Below are positions 9,011-17,763 of a stretch of 64,000 nucleotides of DNA, piece by piece; the first letter of the stretch is position 1; every line of letters starts with the position of its first letter. Where the stretch lies: positions 81,059 to 145,058 of the forward strand of contig JAMPDQ010000002.1 in assembly GCA_023665575.1 (NCBI GenBank), read 5' to 3'. Both the position numbers and the translations under genes were made by a program. The stretch is from Candidatus Amulumruptor caecigallinarius. GTDB lineage: Bacteria > Bacteroidota > Bacteroidia > Bacteroidales > Muribaculaceae. The notes under the pieces are model-generated. The model saw only the letters and a program-made list of their open reading frames with translations, was not told where the DNA came from and ran no database searches.

Positions 9011-9084
9011 GGTGCGTTAGTTCAGCTGGTTAGAATACATGCCTGTCACGCATGGGGTCACGGGTTCGAGTCCCGTACGCACCG
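9011..9084 (+). tRNA. tRNA-Asp (anticodon GTC)
   Basis: A complete cloverleaf: acceptor GGTGCGT/ACGCACC with discriminator G, a D loop AGTTCAGCTGGTTAGAAT, an anticodon stem CATGC/GCATG with loop CTGTCAC (anticodon GTC), and a T arm CGGGTTCGAGTCCCG. CCA is not encoded. Confidence 0.95.
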
Positions 9085-9097
9085 CTGAGGAGAGAGG

Positions 9098-9139
9098 AAG
9101 AGCAACAGAGTAAACTTATGTTTCCTGTTGCTCTTTTTT
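9098..9139 (+). terminator. Terminator after tRNA-Asp
   Basis: AAGAGCAACAG (9098-9108) pairs with CTGTTGCTCTT (9125-9135), followed by a T run. Confidence 0.8.
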
Positions 9140-9197
9140 CTTATGGGCACGAGCTTTCCTATGGGCACGGGCTTTAGAGGGTCAATGAAAATTTTTC

Positions 9198-9233
9198 TTA
9201 GCTACTTATGAAAATTTAGCTACTTATGAAAAT
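9198..9233 (+). repeat. Perfect 18-bp tandem duplication across the aroQ start
   Basis: The unit TTAGCTACTTATGAAAAT occurs at 9198-9215 and again at 9216-9233. The second copy holds the aroQ start codon. The first gives an in-frame mini-ORF ATG AAA ATT TAG (MKI, stop) 18 nt upstream. Confidence 0.9.
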
Positions 9234-9666
9234 ATTGATTATAAACGGGCCGAATCTCAACATGCTGGGGCAGCGCCAACCCGATATTTACGGCAAAGAA
9301 TCTTTTGAAGAAACATTGCTGAAACTAAGAGAGATTCATTCGGGAGTGGATATTGATTACGCGCAGTCAAACTCAGAGGGTGAGATTATTGATTTTCTGC
9401 AAAGCGCAGCGAGAAACAAAACACTTTCGGGCATTGTGATTAACCCCGGTGCATACGCTCATTATTCGATTGCAATCGCCGATGCCCTGGCAATGCTTGA
9501 TATTCCGGTGGTGGAGGTGCATGTCTCCAACATTCATGCACGTGAGGAATTTCGGCGCAAGTCGGTGACGGCAAGCGAGTGCATGGCGGTGATAGCCGGA
9601 TGCGGACGCACCGGATATTCACTTGCCATCGAATTCATTCTCTCAACACTTCGTGAGCAACAATAG
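9226..9666 (+). CDS. aroQ: 3-dehydroquinate dehydratase, type II
   Basis: The third step of the shikimate pathway, dehydrating 3-dehydroquinate. At 146 residues it has the size of the type II dodecameric enzyme. Motifs: GPNLNMLGQRQPDIYG (Arg17 and Tyr22 of the flexible lid), SNSEGEIID, INPGAYAHYS and EVHVSNIHAREEFRR with His99. The start is the second ATG of an 18-bp duplication; the first is followed by a stop. The next gene begins 7 bp after the stop, so the two are likely cotranscribed. Confidence 0.95.
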   Translation: MKILIINGPNLNMLGQRQPDIYGKESFEETLLKLREIHSGVDIDYAQSNSEGEIIDFLQSAARNKTLSGIVINPGAYAHYSIAIADALAMLDIPVVEVHVSNIHAREEFRRKSVTASECMAVIAGCGRTGYSLAIEFILSTLREQQ

Positions 9667-9673
9667 AAGCAAG

Positions 9674-10321
9674 ATGAGTCCGGAACTTGAACAATACATA
9701 CTCGCCCACATCTCCAAGGAGCCGGAAGAGCTGCGTCTCTTGGAGCGGGCCACCAACTTGCGGCTTGTTAACGGACGCATGTGCTCGGGGCATCTTCAGG
9801 GCAGACTTTTGAAGATGCTCGTGGGAATGCTCAGGCCGGAAAGGGTGCTGGAGTTGGGCACATTCTCAGGTTATTCCGCCCTTTGTATTGCCGAAGCGCT
9901 CGAAGGGGACGCCACGCTTGACACGATAGAAGCAGATGATGAGCTCGAAGACTTCATAAAGGATGCGATAGCGACATCTCCGCATGGACACAGAATCACG
10001 CTTCACATCGGAGATGCTGTTGAGCAGATGCGCACATTTGACGCCGAAAGATTCGACCTTATATTCATAGATGCCGACAAGCGGCAATATCCGGCATATT
10101 ACGAGGAGTCAATGAGAATTCTTAAGACCGGAGGCTACATAATAGCCGACAACACTCTTTGGGACGGACATGTGACAGACGCACGCCGCCGAGAACGCGA
10201 CCGGCAAACGGAAGGTGTCTGTGAATTCAACGACATGGTTGCAGCCGACAGCCGTGTGGAGAAGGTGATTGTGCCGATGCGCGACGGGCTGACACTGATA
10301 AGAAAACTAAAAGAGCGCTAA
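9674..10321 (+). CDS. Class I SAM-dependent O-methyltransferase (COMT-like family 3)
   Basis: 215 residues from the ATG at 9674; an open extension upstream lies inside aroQ. SAM-binding motif I is VLELGTFSGYSAL, motif II follows at TIEADDE, and the metal-binding acidic residue lies in LIFIDADKRQYPAYYE, with DNTLWDGHV later. This is the catechol/caffeoyl-CoA O-methyltransferase-like family, which needs a divalent cation. The substrate is unknown; some bacterial members modify tRNA (TrmR), others small phenols. Confidence 0.85.
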   Translation: MSPELEQYILAHISKEPEELRLLERATNLRLVNGRMCSGHLQGRLLKMLVGMLRPERVLELGTFSGYSALCIAEALEGDATLDTIEADDELEDFIKDAIATSPHGHRITLHIGDAVEQMRTFDAERFDLIFIDADKRQYPAYYEESMRILKTGGYIIADNTLWDGHVTDARRRERDRQTEGVCEFNDMVAADSRVEKVIVPMRDGLTLIRKLKER

Positions 10322-10372
10322 AAATGTTAGATAATCAGGAATCAGAAATCATGCCAATTTTATATTTGAAAC

Positions 10373-10500
10373 ACCATTAACCTCGCATGTATGTCATGGT
10401 TTGACTTTTTGAATCAGTGACCCAGGCCGCTATGCTCCTGATTATGCGGAGCCAAATCCGGCTCATGCACGCGACTTCTTAACGCTTTTTTATAAGAATC
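10373..10500. repeat. Family C palindromic repeat, degenerate copy
   Basis: The segment TTTGAATCAGTGACCCAGG with GCCGCTATGCTCC aligns with the centre of the copies at 39990-40098 and 49361-49518 (TTTGrTTCAGTCA...GCTATrTTCC). GGCTCATGC and GCGGAGCC add local inverted symmetry. Confidence 0.4.
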
Positions 10501-10527
10501 TTAAACACAAATAAAAAACGATATATT

Positions 10528-10896
10528 ATGGAAGGAAAACGTCAAGCAAAGATATCAAGACTTATACAGAAGGAATTGAGCGAAATATTTCGCCGCCAGA
10601 CAGCTGCGATGGGAAACACTTTGGTTTCGGTCAGTGCAGTTCGTGTGTCGCCCGATCTCAGCATTGCAAAGGCATATCTTAGCATTTTCCCGCCGGAAAA
10701 GGGAGCTGAGATACTTGAAAATATCAAGAGACAATCAAAAACAGTTCGTTACGAGCTTGCCCAGGCTGTGAAAGACACACTTCGCAAATGTCCGGAGCTT
10801 TCTTTCTATCTTGACGACTCACTTGATTACGCAGAAAATATCGACAGGCTTTTGGCTCTTGACCGGCCCAAGGAGGAAAACAAAGAGGAAGAATAG
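10528..10896 (+). CDS. rbfA: Ribosome-binding factor A
   Basis: A 30S maturation factor of 122 residues with the KH-like fold. Signature segments are RQAKISRLIQKELSEIFRR, the mid-strand VSAVRVSPDLSIAKAYLSIFP and the C-terminal CPELSFYLDDSLDYAENIDRLL. The downstream permease begins 9 bp after the stop, so translation is probably coupled. Confidence 0.95.
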   Translation: MEGKRQAKISRLIQKELSEIFRRQTAAMGNTLVSVSAVRVSPDLSIAKAYLSIFPPEKGAEILENIKRQSKTVRYELAQAVKDTLRKCPELSFYLDDSLDYAENIDRLLALDRPKEENKEEE

Positions 10897-10904
10897 ACAC
10901 CGGA

Positions 10905-12152
10905 ATGAACAAAAATCTGACTGCCGCCATTGCGTGGCGGTATCTTCTGGCAAAAAAGTCGCATGGGGCCGTGACGGCAATCAGCACAGTGACAGTGTGC
11001 GCCACAGCTGTCGCCACAGCCGCCATCATATGTGTGCTGTCAGTGTTCAACGGATTTAGGGATATTATTTCTCAACGTCTTGACACACTTTCGCCCGATG
11101 TAATTGTGACACCGGCAAAAGGGAAAGTATTTTCCGATGCAGAGCAGACAGCAGACAAAATAGCATCGTTGCAGGGTGTGGAGACGGCCACCCCCACGCT
11201 CACCGACAATGCTCTTGCACTACATGATTCAAGAGAAATGCCGGTGAGTCTCAAGGGGGTTAATGCTACCGAATACGCCGCGACAGTTGCGATAGATTCG
11301 CTGACATCTGCAACAGAAGGGACCTATATCAGCGGCAAAAGCAGTGCAGGCATGAAAGAGGGCGTTGCTTCCATAGGCGTGGCATCGCAGATCGGGCTGT
11401 TTCCCGGCGAGCATCTCACATTATTTGCACCGATACGCAACCGGCGCGTCAACCCGGCCAACCCGGTGTCGTCATTTGCCATAGACTCTGTGAAAGTGAG
11501 CGGGATATACCGTAGCAACCAGTCGGAATATGACGAGAATGTAGTGATTGTGCCACTTTCTACAGCACGCAGGTTGTTTCAATACACCACAGAGGCGTCG
11601 GCCATAGAGATAAAGGCCGCACCCGGAACGAGCGACGAATCACTTGCCCGCGATATAGGTCGGCTACTTGGCAAAAAATATGTGGTGAGAGACCGGATGC
11701 AACAACAAGAGCTCAACTTCCGTATGGTAAACATAGAGAAATGGGTGTCGTTTCTGTTGCTTTTTTTCATTCTGGCCATTGCGAGCTTCAATCTGATATC
11801 CTCATTGTCAATGCTTGTGATAGAGAAAGAGCGAGGCATTGCCACATTGTCAGCTCTTGGACTTTCCCGCTCACGCATAGGGATGATATTCGGCTGGGAA
11901 AGCATATTCACCGCCATGGGCGGAGGGATAGCAGGCACAATAATCGGAGTGCTGTTATGCCTGATTCAGAAGGAATTGGGATTAATCAAAATCGCGGCCG
12001 ACACAGAGAGTGTGACTGTGACAAGCTATCCCGTGCAGCTTGAATGGACAGACATAATCATTACACTTGCACCTGTGATGCTAACAGGGATAGTGACAGC
12101 AATAATCATATCCGGCTTTGCAAAAACGAGGATCAGCACGATGAGAGCGTGA
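10905..12152 (+). CDS. FtsX/LolE-like ABC transporter permease (lipoprotein-releasing type)
   Basis: 415 residues. One transmembrane helix near 20-45, a periplasmic MacB-type domain of about 230 residues (GVETATPTLTDNALAL, FPGEHLTLFAP), then three helices from about 285 in the FtsX domain (ASFNLISSLSMLVIEKERGI, MIFGWESIFTAMGGGIAGTI). This matches the LolC/LolE group that moves lipoproteins out of the inner membrane. No LolD-type ATPase is adjacent, so the partner is elsewhere. A MacB-like role cannot be excluded. Confidence 0.85.
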   Translation: MNKNLTAAIAWRYLLAKKSHGAVTAISTVTVCATAVATAAIICVLSVFNGFRDIISQRLDTLSPDVIVTPAKGKVFSDAEQTADKIASLQGVETATPTLTDNALALHDSREMPVSLKGVNATEYAATVAIDSLTSATEGTYISGKSSAGMKEGVASIGVASQIGLFPGEHLTLFAPIRNRRVNPANPVSSFAIDSVKVSGIYRSNQSEYDENVVIVPLSTARRLFQYTTEASAIEIKAAPGTSDESLARDIGRLLGKKYVVRDRMQQQELNFRMVNIEKWVSFLLLFFILAIASFNLISSLSMLVIEKERGIATLSALGLSRSRIGMIFGWESIFTAMGGGIAGTIIGVLLCLIQKELGLIKIAADTESVTVTSYPVQLEWTDIIITLAPVMLTGIVTAIIISGFAKTRISTMRA

Positions 12153-12190
12153 CGAGGACATTAAAAAAGTGACAAAAAAAGTGCAATATT

Positions 12191-12222
12191 ATTGTTTAAT
12201 TGATTAAATTTGCATAAATTTG
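12191..12222 (+). promoter_or_regulatory. Promoter of the Lrp-type regulator
   Basis: TTG (12192-12194), 20 nt, TAAATTTG (12215-12222); a second TAAATTTG overlaps at 12205-12212. The pair of nearly identical -7 boxes is 10 bp apart. Confidence 0.55.
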
Positions 12223-12282
12223 CACACAAATCTATCAATTTGAAACAACGGAGCTATAAACGCTTCAATAACTCTTTACCAC

Positions 12283-12768
12283 ATGATCGACAAAGTTGAC
12301 AATCTTGACAGAAAAATCCTCAACATTATAATGAACAATGCCCGCATACCCTCAAAAGATGTGGCTGAAAAATGTGGTGTGTCAAGAGCCGCGATTCATC
12401 AGCGTATACAGCGACTGATAGAAATGAGAGTTATAACCGGCTCAGGCTATGAGGTTAATCCGCACAAGCTTGGCTATAACACATGCACATATATCGGGGT
12501 GCGTCTTGAGAAAGGCTCTCTCTATCGCGAGGCAGCATCGGAGCTTGAGAAGATTCCGGAGGTAGTGGAATGCCACTTCACCACCGGTCCATATTCGATG
12601 CTGATTAAGGTGTTTGCCCGCGACAATCATCATCTGATGCATTTGCTCAACGATAAGATACAGCATATAGCGGGTGTGACCGACACAGAGACACTCATAT
12701 CGCTCGAACAAAGCATGAACCGACAAATACAGCTTCCTCTTATTGAAGGAGGGAAAATATCATTATAA
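12283..12768 (+). CDS. Lrp/AsnC family transcriptional regulator
   Basis: 161 residues. An N-terminal winged helix (NLDRKILNIIMNNARIPSKD followed by CGVSRAAIHQRIQRLIEMRVI) and a C-terminal RAM ligand-binding domain with YIGVRLEKGS, VVECHFTTGPYSMLIKVFA and GVTDTETLISLEQ. It probably senses an amino acid and acts as an oligomer. The gene has its own promoter and the YfhO gene starts 3 bp after its stop, so it may control or be cotranscribed with it. The target genes are unknown. Confidence 0.92.
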   Translation: MIDKVDNLDRKILNIIMNNARIPSKDVAEKCGVSRAAIHQRIQRLIEMRVITGSGYEVNPHKLGYNTCTYIGVRLEKGSLYREAASELEKIPEVVECHFTTGPYSMLIKVFARDNHHLMHLLNDKIQHIAGVTDTETLISLEQSMNRQIQLPLIEGGKISL

Positions 12769-12771
12769 CTA

Positions 12772-15261
12772 ATGAAGAAGAAATATATATATTCAATAAT
12801 GGCCACCATCTTTATGGCGATAGTGGCCATTATTTTTTTCTATCCCGACTGTTTGGAGGGAAATGTGCTTCAGCAGCATGACGTGATGCAAGGCACTGCC
12901 AACGGGCAGGAAGGAATCGCCTTTCAAGAGGCCACCGGAGAGAGCACCCGATGGACCAATTCGCTTTTCGGGGGGATGCCTAATTTTCAGATAGCACCCT
13001 CCTACCCCGCCAACAAAGCATTGTCATGGGTAGGGAATGCCTACATGCTTTTTCTGCCCTCCCCTGCCAATTTGCTGTTTGCGATGATGATTGGATTTTT
13101 TATCATGGCGCTTTGTATGAAGCTTAAATGGCATGAGGCACTCTTTGGGGCGATAGCATGGGGATTCTCAAGTTATTTCATCATTATAATTGGAGCGGGG
13201 CATATCTGGAAATTTGCGACATTGGCCTATATTCCGCCCACAATAGGGGGAATAGCACTGTTATACCGTAAGAAATATCTTGCGGGCACAGCGCTGGCTG
13301 CATTGTTCGGGGCGCTGCAGCTCAACAGCAACCATCCCCAGATGACATATTATTTTATGTTTGTGATTCTGGCAATGGTGATTGCATGGCTATGCAAGGC
13401 AATAAGGAATCACACAGTAAAGGAGTGGGGCATCGGCACTGCATGCATGCTTGGAGCCGGGGTGCTTGCCGTCGGTGCGAATTCAGCAAGCCTTTACAAC
13501 TCATATGAATATGCCAAAGAAACAGTTAGAGGAAAGGCAACCGACCTCAAAGTTGAAGACTCGGAAAAGACAGGCGGCATGAGCCGGGAAGCGATTACCG
13601 CATGGAGTTATGGCATAGACGAGACCTTTTCACTTTTGATTCCGAATGTAAAGGGTGGAGCCACAATCAAGCCCGTGGGAGGCGAAAATGCATTGAAATC
13701 GGTGGCCGACACACAAAAGGCCGACGAGGTCAGCCTGACGCCCGAAGAGCGCCAGTTCATATATCAGTTCCCCCAATATTTCGGAGACCAGCCGATGACC
13801 AACGGGCCGGTATATACAGGGGCATTTGTGCTGCTGCTGGCGGTGCTGGCACTGTTCATGGTGAAATCACCTTTAAAATGGGCATTGTTTGCAGTCACAG
13901 TGCTTGCAATCGGGTTGTCATGGGGACACAATTTTCCTGTTCTGACCAATTTATTCATAGATTACTTTCCGGCATACAGCAAATTCCGCACCGTTTCAAG
14001 CATACTTGTGATAGTGGAATTCACAATTCCGTTGCTTGCGATGCTATGTGTGAAAAAGATGGTGGAGTCGCCGGAGGCGTTCCGCAATAATCCATATGTG
14101 AGCTGCACGGTGATTGGGGGCGGATTTCTGATTTGTTTTCTTGGTTGGGTTGCACCTTCGATATTCGGCAATCCATTCAGCGCAACGGAGATAGAGAGTC
14201 TGAATTCAGCCGGAGCATTCAGCAACCCGGCATATTACAACCTTATCAACGCCATCCGTGAGATCAGGATATCGCTGGTAAGTTCAGATTCATTGCGTTC
14301 CATGGTTGTGATAATGATTGGAGCACTATTGGTGTGGCTTTGGCTAAGGGGCAATATCAAAAAGGCACCTGTTTTTGTGTTCTCACTGGCAGTGCTGACG
14401 CTTGTGGACCTTTTCAGTGTGGATCGCAGATATGTGAATTCGGAGAATTTCACAGAGCCCGTCAACAATGATATTGCATTCAAAAAGACAGCAGCCGATG
14501 AAGCTATTTTGCGCGACAAGTCAAACTACCGCGTGCTTGACGTCGCCGACATGGGAGGAGCACGCTCGTCATATTTCCACAAAACCATCGGCGGCTATCA
14601 CGCAGCGAAGCTGACCCGCTACAACGATTTGCTTGAGAAGCAGATATATGCAGGCAATCCCGCTGTGCTCAATATGCTGAACACAAAATACATAATGAAT
14701 GGAGAGGAATATCAGGTGAATCCGGAGGCTCTTGGCAACGCCTGGTTTGTTGACACGCTCAAATATGTGGCCACACCCGATGATGAAATGAATGCGCTTA
14801 ACAGCATCAATCCGTCCACAACGGCGGTTGCCGACAGCAAATTTGAGAAAGTGCTCGGAAAGGCCCGGCAGATTTCAGCGGGCGACACAATTTATGAGAC
14901 AACATATGCGCCTAACCGACTAAACTACAAGGCAAAGTCTGCCAAGGGAGGCGTTGCGGTGTTCAGCGAAATTTTCTTCCCCTGGGGCTGGGAAGCAACG
15001 ATTGACGGGAAGCCGGTTGAAATCGGCCGTGTGAACTATGTGCTGAGAGCCATTCAATTGCCGGCAGGCACTCATGATATAGAATTCAGATTTGACCCGA
15101 AATCAATTCGTGTCACCAACGGCATCGGCATAACATCCGTGGTGATAATATATGCAATAAGTTTGGCCGCGGCTGTTGCCTGGTGCTTATCGGTTCGCTG
15201 TCATCGCAAAAGAGAAAATATCAGAGTGTCGTCATCGCAGGGGAAAGATGTCAATAGCTGA
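12772..15261 (+). CDS. YfhO family multi-pass membrane protein (GT-C glycosyltransferase-like)
   Basis: 829 residues with about twelve hydrophobic helices and a C-terminal periplasmic beta-rich domain ending in one more helix. The N-terminus reads FYPDCLEGNVLQQHDVMQG, with the charged H-D of the first loop typical of GT-C-type enzymes, followed by TRWTNSLFGGMPNFQ. In Firmicutes YfhO-type proteins glycosylate teichoic acids; in Bacteroidales the substrate is unknown, possibly a lipid-linked sugar for surface polysaccharide. The stop overlaps the next gene by 14 bp. Confidence 0.85.
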   Translation: MKKKYIYSIMATIFMAIVAIIFFYPDCLEGNVLQQHDVMQGTANGQEGIAFQEATGESTRWTNSLFGGMPNFQIAPSYPANKALSWVGNAYMLFLPSPANLLFAMMIGFFIMALCMKLKWHEALFGAIAWGFSSYFIIIIGAGHIWKFATLAYIPPTIGGIALLYRKKYLAGTALAALFGALQLNSNHPQMTYYFMFVILAMVIAWLCKAIRNHTVKEWGIGTACMLGAGVLAVGANSASLYNSYEYAKETVRGKATDLKVEDSEKTGGMSREAITAWSYGIDETFSLLIPNVKGGATIKPVGGENALKSVADTQKADEVSLTPEERQFIYQFPQYFGDQPMTNGPVYTGAFVLLLAVLALFMVKSPLKWALFAVTVLAIGLSWGHNFPVLTNLFIDYFPAYSKFRTVSSILVIVEFTIPLLAMLCVKKMVESPEAFRNNPYVSCTVIGGGFLICFLGWVAPSIFGNPFSATEIESLNSAGAFSNPAYYNLINAIREIRISLVSSDSLRSMVVIMIGALLVWLWLRGNIKKAPVFVFSLAVLTLVDLFSVDRRYVNSENFTEPVNNDIAFKKTAADEAILRDKSNYRVLDVADMGGARSSYFHKTIGGYHAAKLTRYNDLLEKQIYAGNPAVLNMLNTKYIMNGEEYQVNPEALGNAWFVDTLKYVATPDDEMNALNSINPSTTAVADSKFEKVLGKARQISAGDTIYETTYAPNRLNYKAKSAKGGVAVFSEIFFPWGWEATIDGKPVEIGRVNYVLRAIQLPAGTHDIEFRFDPKSIRVTNGIGITSVVIIYAISLAAAVAWCLSVRCHRKRENIRVSSSQGKDVNS

Positions 15262-15787
15262 GAAATATAAGAGATGGCGACACAGCCGCGGATACGGGGT
15301 TCACTCCCCCTTTGGATATGAGATTGTGAAGCAAGTGTTGCATCCCGGCAATTATGCATGGTATGGATATAGAGACATAAGCAATGCCACCGTGGGGTCA
15401 ACGAGACTCACAGAGCGCAGATCCCGATTGTTACTGCGCCTTGCCTCACATCTGAATGTGCAATCGGCCTATATCCCCAACAATGCTCATCCGGCTTATA
15501 TCACAGCTCTTAAATGCGCGAATTCGCGCGTACGCCTGGAGCATAAACGCACCGAGATAAAAAATGTGGATTTGATATGCACTTCTGACAATGAATTAGA
15601 TATTCAGTATATCATGGAATATATCGGCAGAGCCTCCGGAGCAGTTGCCATAATAAATCCGGGAGCGAGCCTGCATGAAACAGTGTTCACAGCCATGAAG
15701 GAGGGGGTGATGTTTTATTCACCGGCCGGCATACTTGCAATATGCCGTCGAGGGATGCAGAAAGTTAGCTATTCGATTAATTTTTAG
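15248..15787 (+). CDS. GVHSPF-motif protein, possible degenerate methyltransferase
   Basis: 179 residues from MSIAEKYKRW. The start RHSRGYGVHSPFGYEIV resembles the N-terminus of a Bacteroidota group of class I methyltransferases (HGVHSPF). However, no glycine-rich SAM motif follows: the expected region reads LASHLNVQSAYIPNNAHPAY. The length is shorter than those enzymes, so a non-catalytic derivative is possible. The start overlaps the YfhO stop and the XerD start lies 5 bp past its stop, which suggests an operon. Function unknown. Confidence 0.6.
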   Translation: MSIAEKYKRWRHSRGYGVHSPFGYEIVKQVLHPGNYAWYGYRDISNATVGSTRLTERRSRLLLRLASHLNVQSAYIPNNAHPAYITALKCANSRVRLEHKRTEIKNVDLICTSDNELDIQYIMEYIGRASGAVAIINPGASLHETVFTAMKEGVMFYSPAGILAICRRGMQKVSYSINF

Positions 15788-15791
15788 TCAT

Positions 15792-16709
15792 ATGTCACGA
15801 CCGCTCAAGTGTATAGCGGAGATAATAAGCGATTTTTCGCATTCTATTATCCTGGAACGCGGCCAGTCGAGGAATACGGCATGTGGATATTCAAGAGATG
15901 CCATGCACTTGATTGAATATCTTCAAGCACATGGCAAAAATGTAACAGAAGTGAAACTTGATGATCTTCACGGGCTTATGTCAGATATGATAGACATGGG
16001 CTATGAACCCCACAGCCTTGCAAGGCTCACTGCCGGTGTACGCTCATTTTTCAAGTTTCTTAAAGCCGAGGGATATATAGATGAGAATCCGGCTGAGGGG
16101 CTGGACTCACCCCGCACACCGCGCAAATTGCCGGATGTGCTGAGCATCGAGGAAATCAATGCCATGATTTCCTCACTGCCTGCTGATAAGGCAGAAACGC
16201 TTCGCAACCATGCGATAATAGAGACTCTGTATGGTAGCGGACTGCGGGTGTCGGAGCTTGTAGGATTGCGCCTGTCCGGGATTTATCTCGATGAAGGATA
16301 TATCATGGTGGAGGGCAAAAGAAACAAGCAGAGAATTGTGCCACTCTCCCCTGTGTCGGCATCGCTTATTGCCGAATATATGGAGCAACGCCGTTTAGGC
16401 TCAATAAAAAAGGAGGGAGAGGATATTCTGTTTCTCAATCGTCGTGGCGGGCCGTTAACGAGAGTGATGGTGTTTTATATTGTGAAAGAAGCGGCTGAGA
16501 GAGCCGGAATCATCAAACATATATCACCGCACACACTTCGCCACTCATTCGCCACACATTTGCTTGAGGGGGGTGCAAATCTGATGGCTATACAGATGAT
16601 GCTGGGTCATGAATCGATTGCCACAACAGAAATATATCTGCACCTTGACCGCACTCGTCTCCGCAACGAGTTGCTGGCGCATCATCCGCATTACAGAGAA
16701 CACGATTGA
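15792..16709 (+). CDS. xerD: Tyrosine recombinase of XerC/XerD type
   Basis: 305 residues from MSRPLKCIAE. An N-terminal SAM-like core-binding domain (ERGQSRNTACGYSRDAMHLI) and a catalytic domain with all six residues: Arg152 (GSGLRVSEL), Lys176 (EGKRNKQ), His247 and Arg250 (PHTLRHSF), His273 (LGHES) and the nucleophile Tyr282 (TEIYLHLD). The length and the absence of extra domains favour the housekeeping dimer-resolution enzyme rather than an integrase. No dif-like site was identified in this window. An upstream ATG at 15735 would overlap the preceding gene. Confidence 0.9.
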   Translation: MSRPLKCIAEIISDFSHSIILERGQSRNTACGYSRDAMHLIEYLQAHGKNVTEVKLDDLHGLMSDMIDMGYEPHSLARLTAGVRSFFKFLKAEGYIDENPAEGLDSPRTPRKLPDVLSIEEINAMISSLPADKAETLRNHAIIETLYGSGLRVSELVGLRLSGIYLDEGYIMVEGKRNKQRIVPLSPVSASLIAEYMEQRRLGSIKKEGEDILFLNRRGGPLTRVMVFYIVKEAAERAGIIKHISPHTLRHSFATHLLEGGANLMAIQMMLGHESIATTEIYLHLDRTRLRNELLAHHPHYREHD

Positions 16710-16758
16710 AACAAAGGCACGTGACTGATAACAAAAGCATTCTTCTTGACAACGAAAA

Positions 16759-16786
16759 AAAGACTTCGCCTGAGCGAAGTCTTTTT
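16759..16786. terminator. Bidirectional terminator between xerD and the outer-membrane protein
   Basis: AAAGACTTCG (16759-16768) and CGAAGTCTTT (16775-16784) form a perfect stem with a six-base loop, flanked by an A run and a T run. Confidence 0.88.
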
Positions 16787-16813
16787 ATATTTCTGATGCT
16801 GTTCAGCTGATTC

Positions 16814-17374
16814 TTAGAAATTGAAGAAGAAGCCGAGAGTGAGGTCATCGCTGTTAAGGTTGATACCACCTTTACGCGGCTGGCCACCCCAGTAAGCATA
16901 GTTGTTGGCACCCTGATAACCGAGCTGACCGATGTGGGCAACAACAGAGAATTTTTCAGTGAGGTTAACTTTCACACCGGGACGGAAACCTATATTCCAG
17001 GTAACTGCAGTGTGAGAGTCGTCATTGTGGTCATACCAGCCAAGACCGATGCCTGCACCACCATCAACGAAGAGCTCAACGAGATCGTTGTCGGTCTTGA
17101 AGAAAGTCCAACGTACATAGGGATTGAACTTGAACATATTGAGGCTTGCATCAACACCGCAAGTGTGGTTGTACTGGTAACCAATCTGAGTGCCGATTGA
17201 CCAAGTGCTGTTGAGGTCATAACCAATTTCGGGCATGATTGCAAAAGAGTTGGTTGTAACACCATTCTTAGCTTCGTGGTCATAACCGATGTTACCACCT
17301 ACATGCCAGTTTTCAGCGTTAGCTGCAAATACAGAAGCGATTGCTACTACAGCGAGAGTAAAAATTTTCTTCAT
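16814..17374 (-). CDS. Small outer-membrane beta-barrel protein
   Basis: 186 residues with a clear signal peptide (MKKIFTLAVVAIASVFAANA, cleaved before ENWHVGG). The mature part has alternating amphipathic strands (WHVGGNIGYDHE, WSIGTQIGYQYNH, VELFVDGGAGIGLGWYD) and ends in a terminal Phe (GFFFNF), the BAM recognition signal. It resembles the eight-stranded OmpX/OmpW-size class. It has its own promoter and a leader of roughly 90 nt. Its ligand or role is unknown; it may be an abundant structural porin-like protein. Confidence 0.88.
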   Translation of the reverse strand: MKKIFTLAVVAIASVFAANAENWHVGGNIGYDHEAKNGVTTNSFAIMPEIGYDLNSTWSIGTQIGYQYNHTCGVDASLNMFKFNPYVRWTFFKTDNDLVELFVDGGAGIGLGWYDHNDDSHTAVTWNIGFRPGVKVNLTEKFSVVAHIGQLGYQGANNYAYWGGQPRKGGINLNSDDLTLGFFFNF

Positions 17375-17471
17375 AATCTTTGATTTTGCGGACTTTGAAA
17401 TCGGAACACAGTCCGACTCCGGGCGTCCAGGTTATAAAACTATAATTGATAATTCAGTTTCAATTCGTTTG

Positions 17472-17503
17472 CAAAGTTAAACTGCAAATTTGAAACTACC
17501 AAA
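17472..17503 (-). promoter_or_regulatory. Promoter of the outer-membrane barrel gene
   Basis: On the minus strand TTTG (17503-17500), 20 nt, TAACTTTG (17479-17472). Confidence 0.7.
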
Positions 17504-17727
17504 TTTTTTTAATATTTTTTTACATAACATTACTAAATTTTATAAAACACATCCCATTTAGAAATGTGAGTGCGCCAAATCATCCAATCCGGAAATAACA
17601 TTTAATTTTCATTTGCAAATGCAATATATTCTAACACTTCGCTTATATCGGGTTGAAAAATCGTAACATCCACCTCTAAGACTCCTTTCCCAAAATTTTT
17701 TAAAGTTGGGGAATGGATTCTAATACA

Positions 17728-17758
17728 TTTGGAAAATGCCGGTTTATTTGTAAATTTG
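17728..17758 (+). promoter_or_regulatory. Promoter of the DUF4492 gene, boxes adjacent to the start codon
   Basis: TTTG (17728-17731), 19 nt, TAAATTTG (17751-17758). Only five bases separate the -7 box from the ATG at 17764, so the transcript would be leaderless or nearly so. Confidence 0.6.
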
Positions 17759-17763
17759 CAAAG

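Larger units (their letters stand above)
17375..17763. other. Intergenic region between two divergent genes
   Basis: It holds the minus-strand promoter of the outer-membrane protein (17472-17503) and the plus-strand promoter of DUF4492 (17728-17758). The rest is AT-rich with no recognisable element. Confidence 0.6.

Noticed and set aside
15792-16709. XerD-type recombinase as an integrase of a mobile element
   Set aside because: Length and domain content are those of the housekeeping enzyme, it is in an apparent operon with core genes, and no attachment repeats or element genes flank it.
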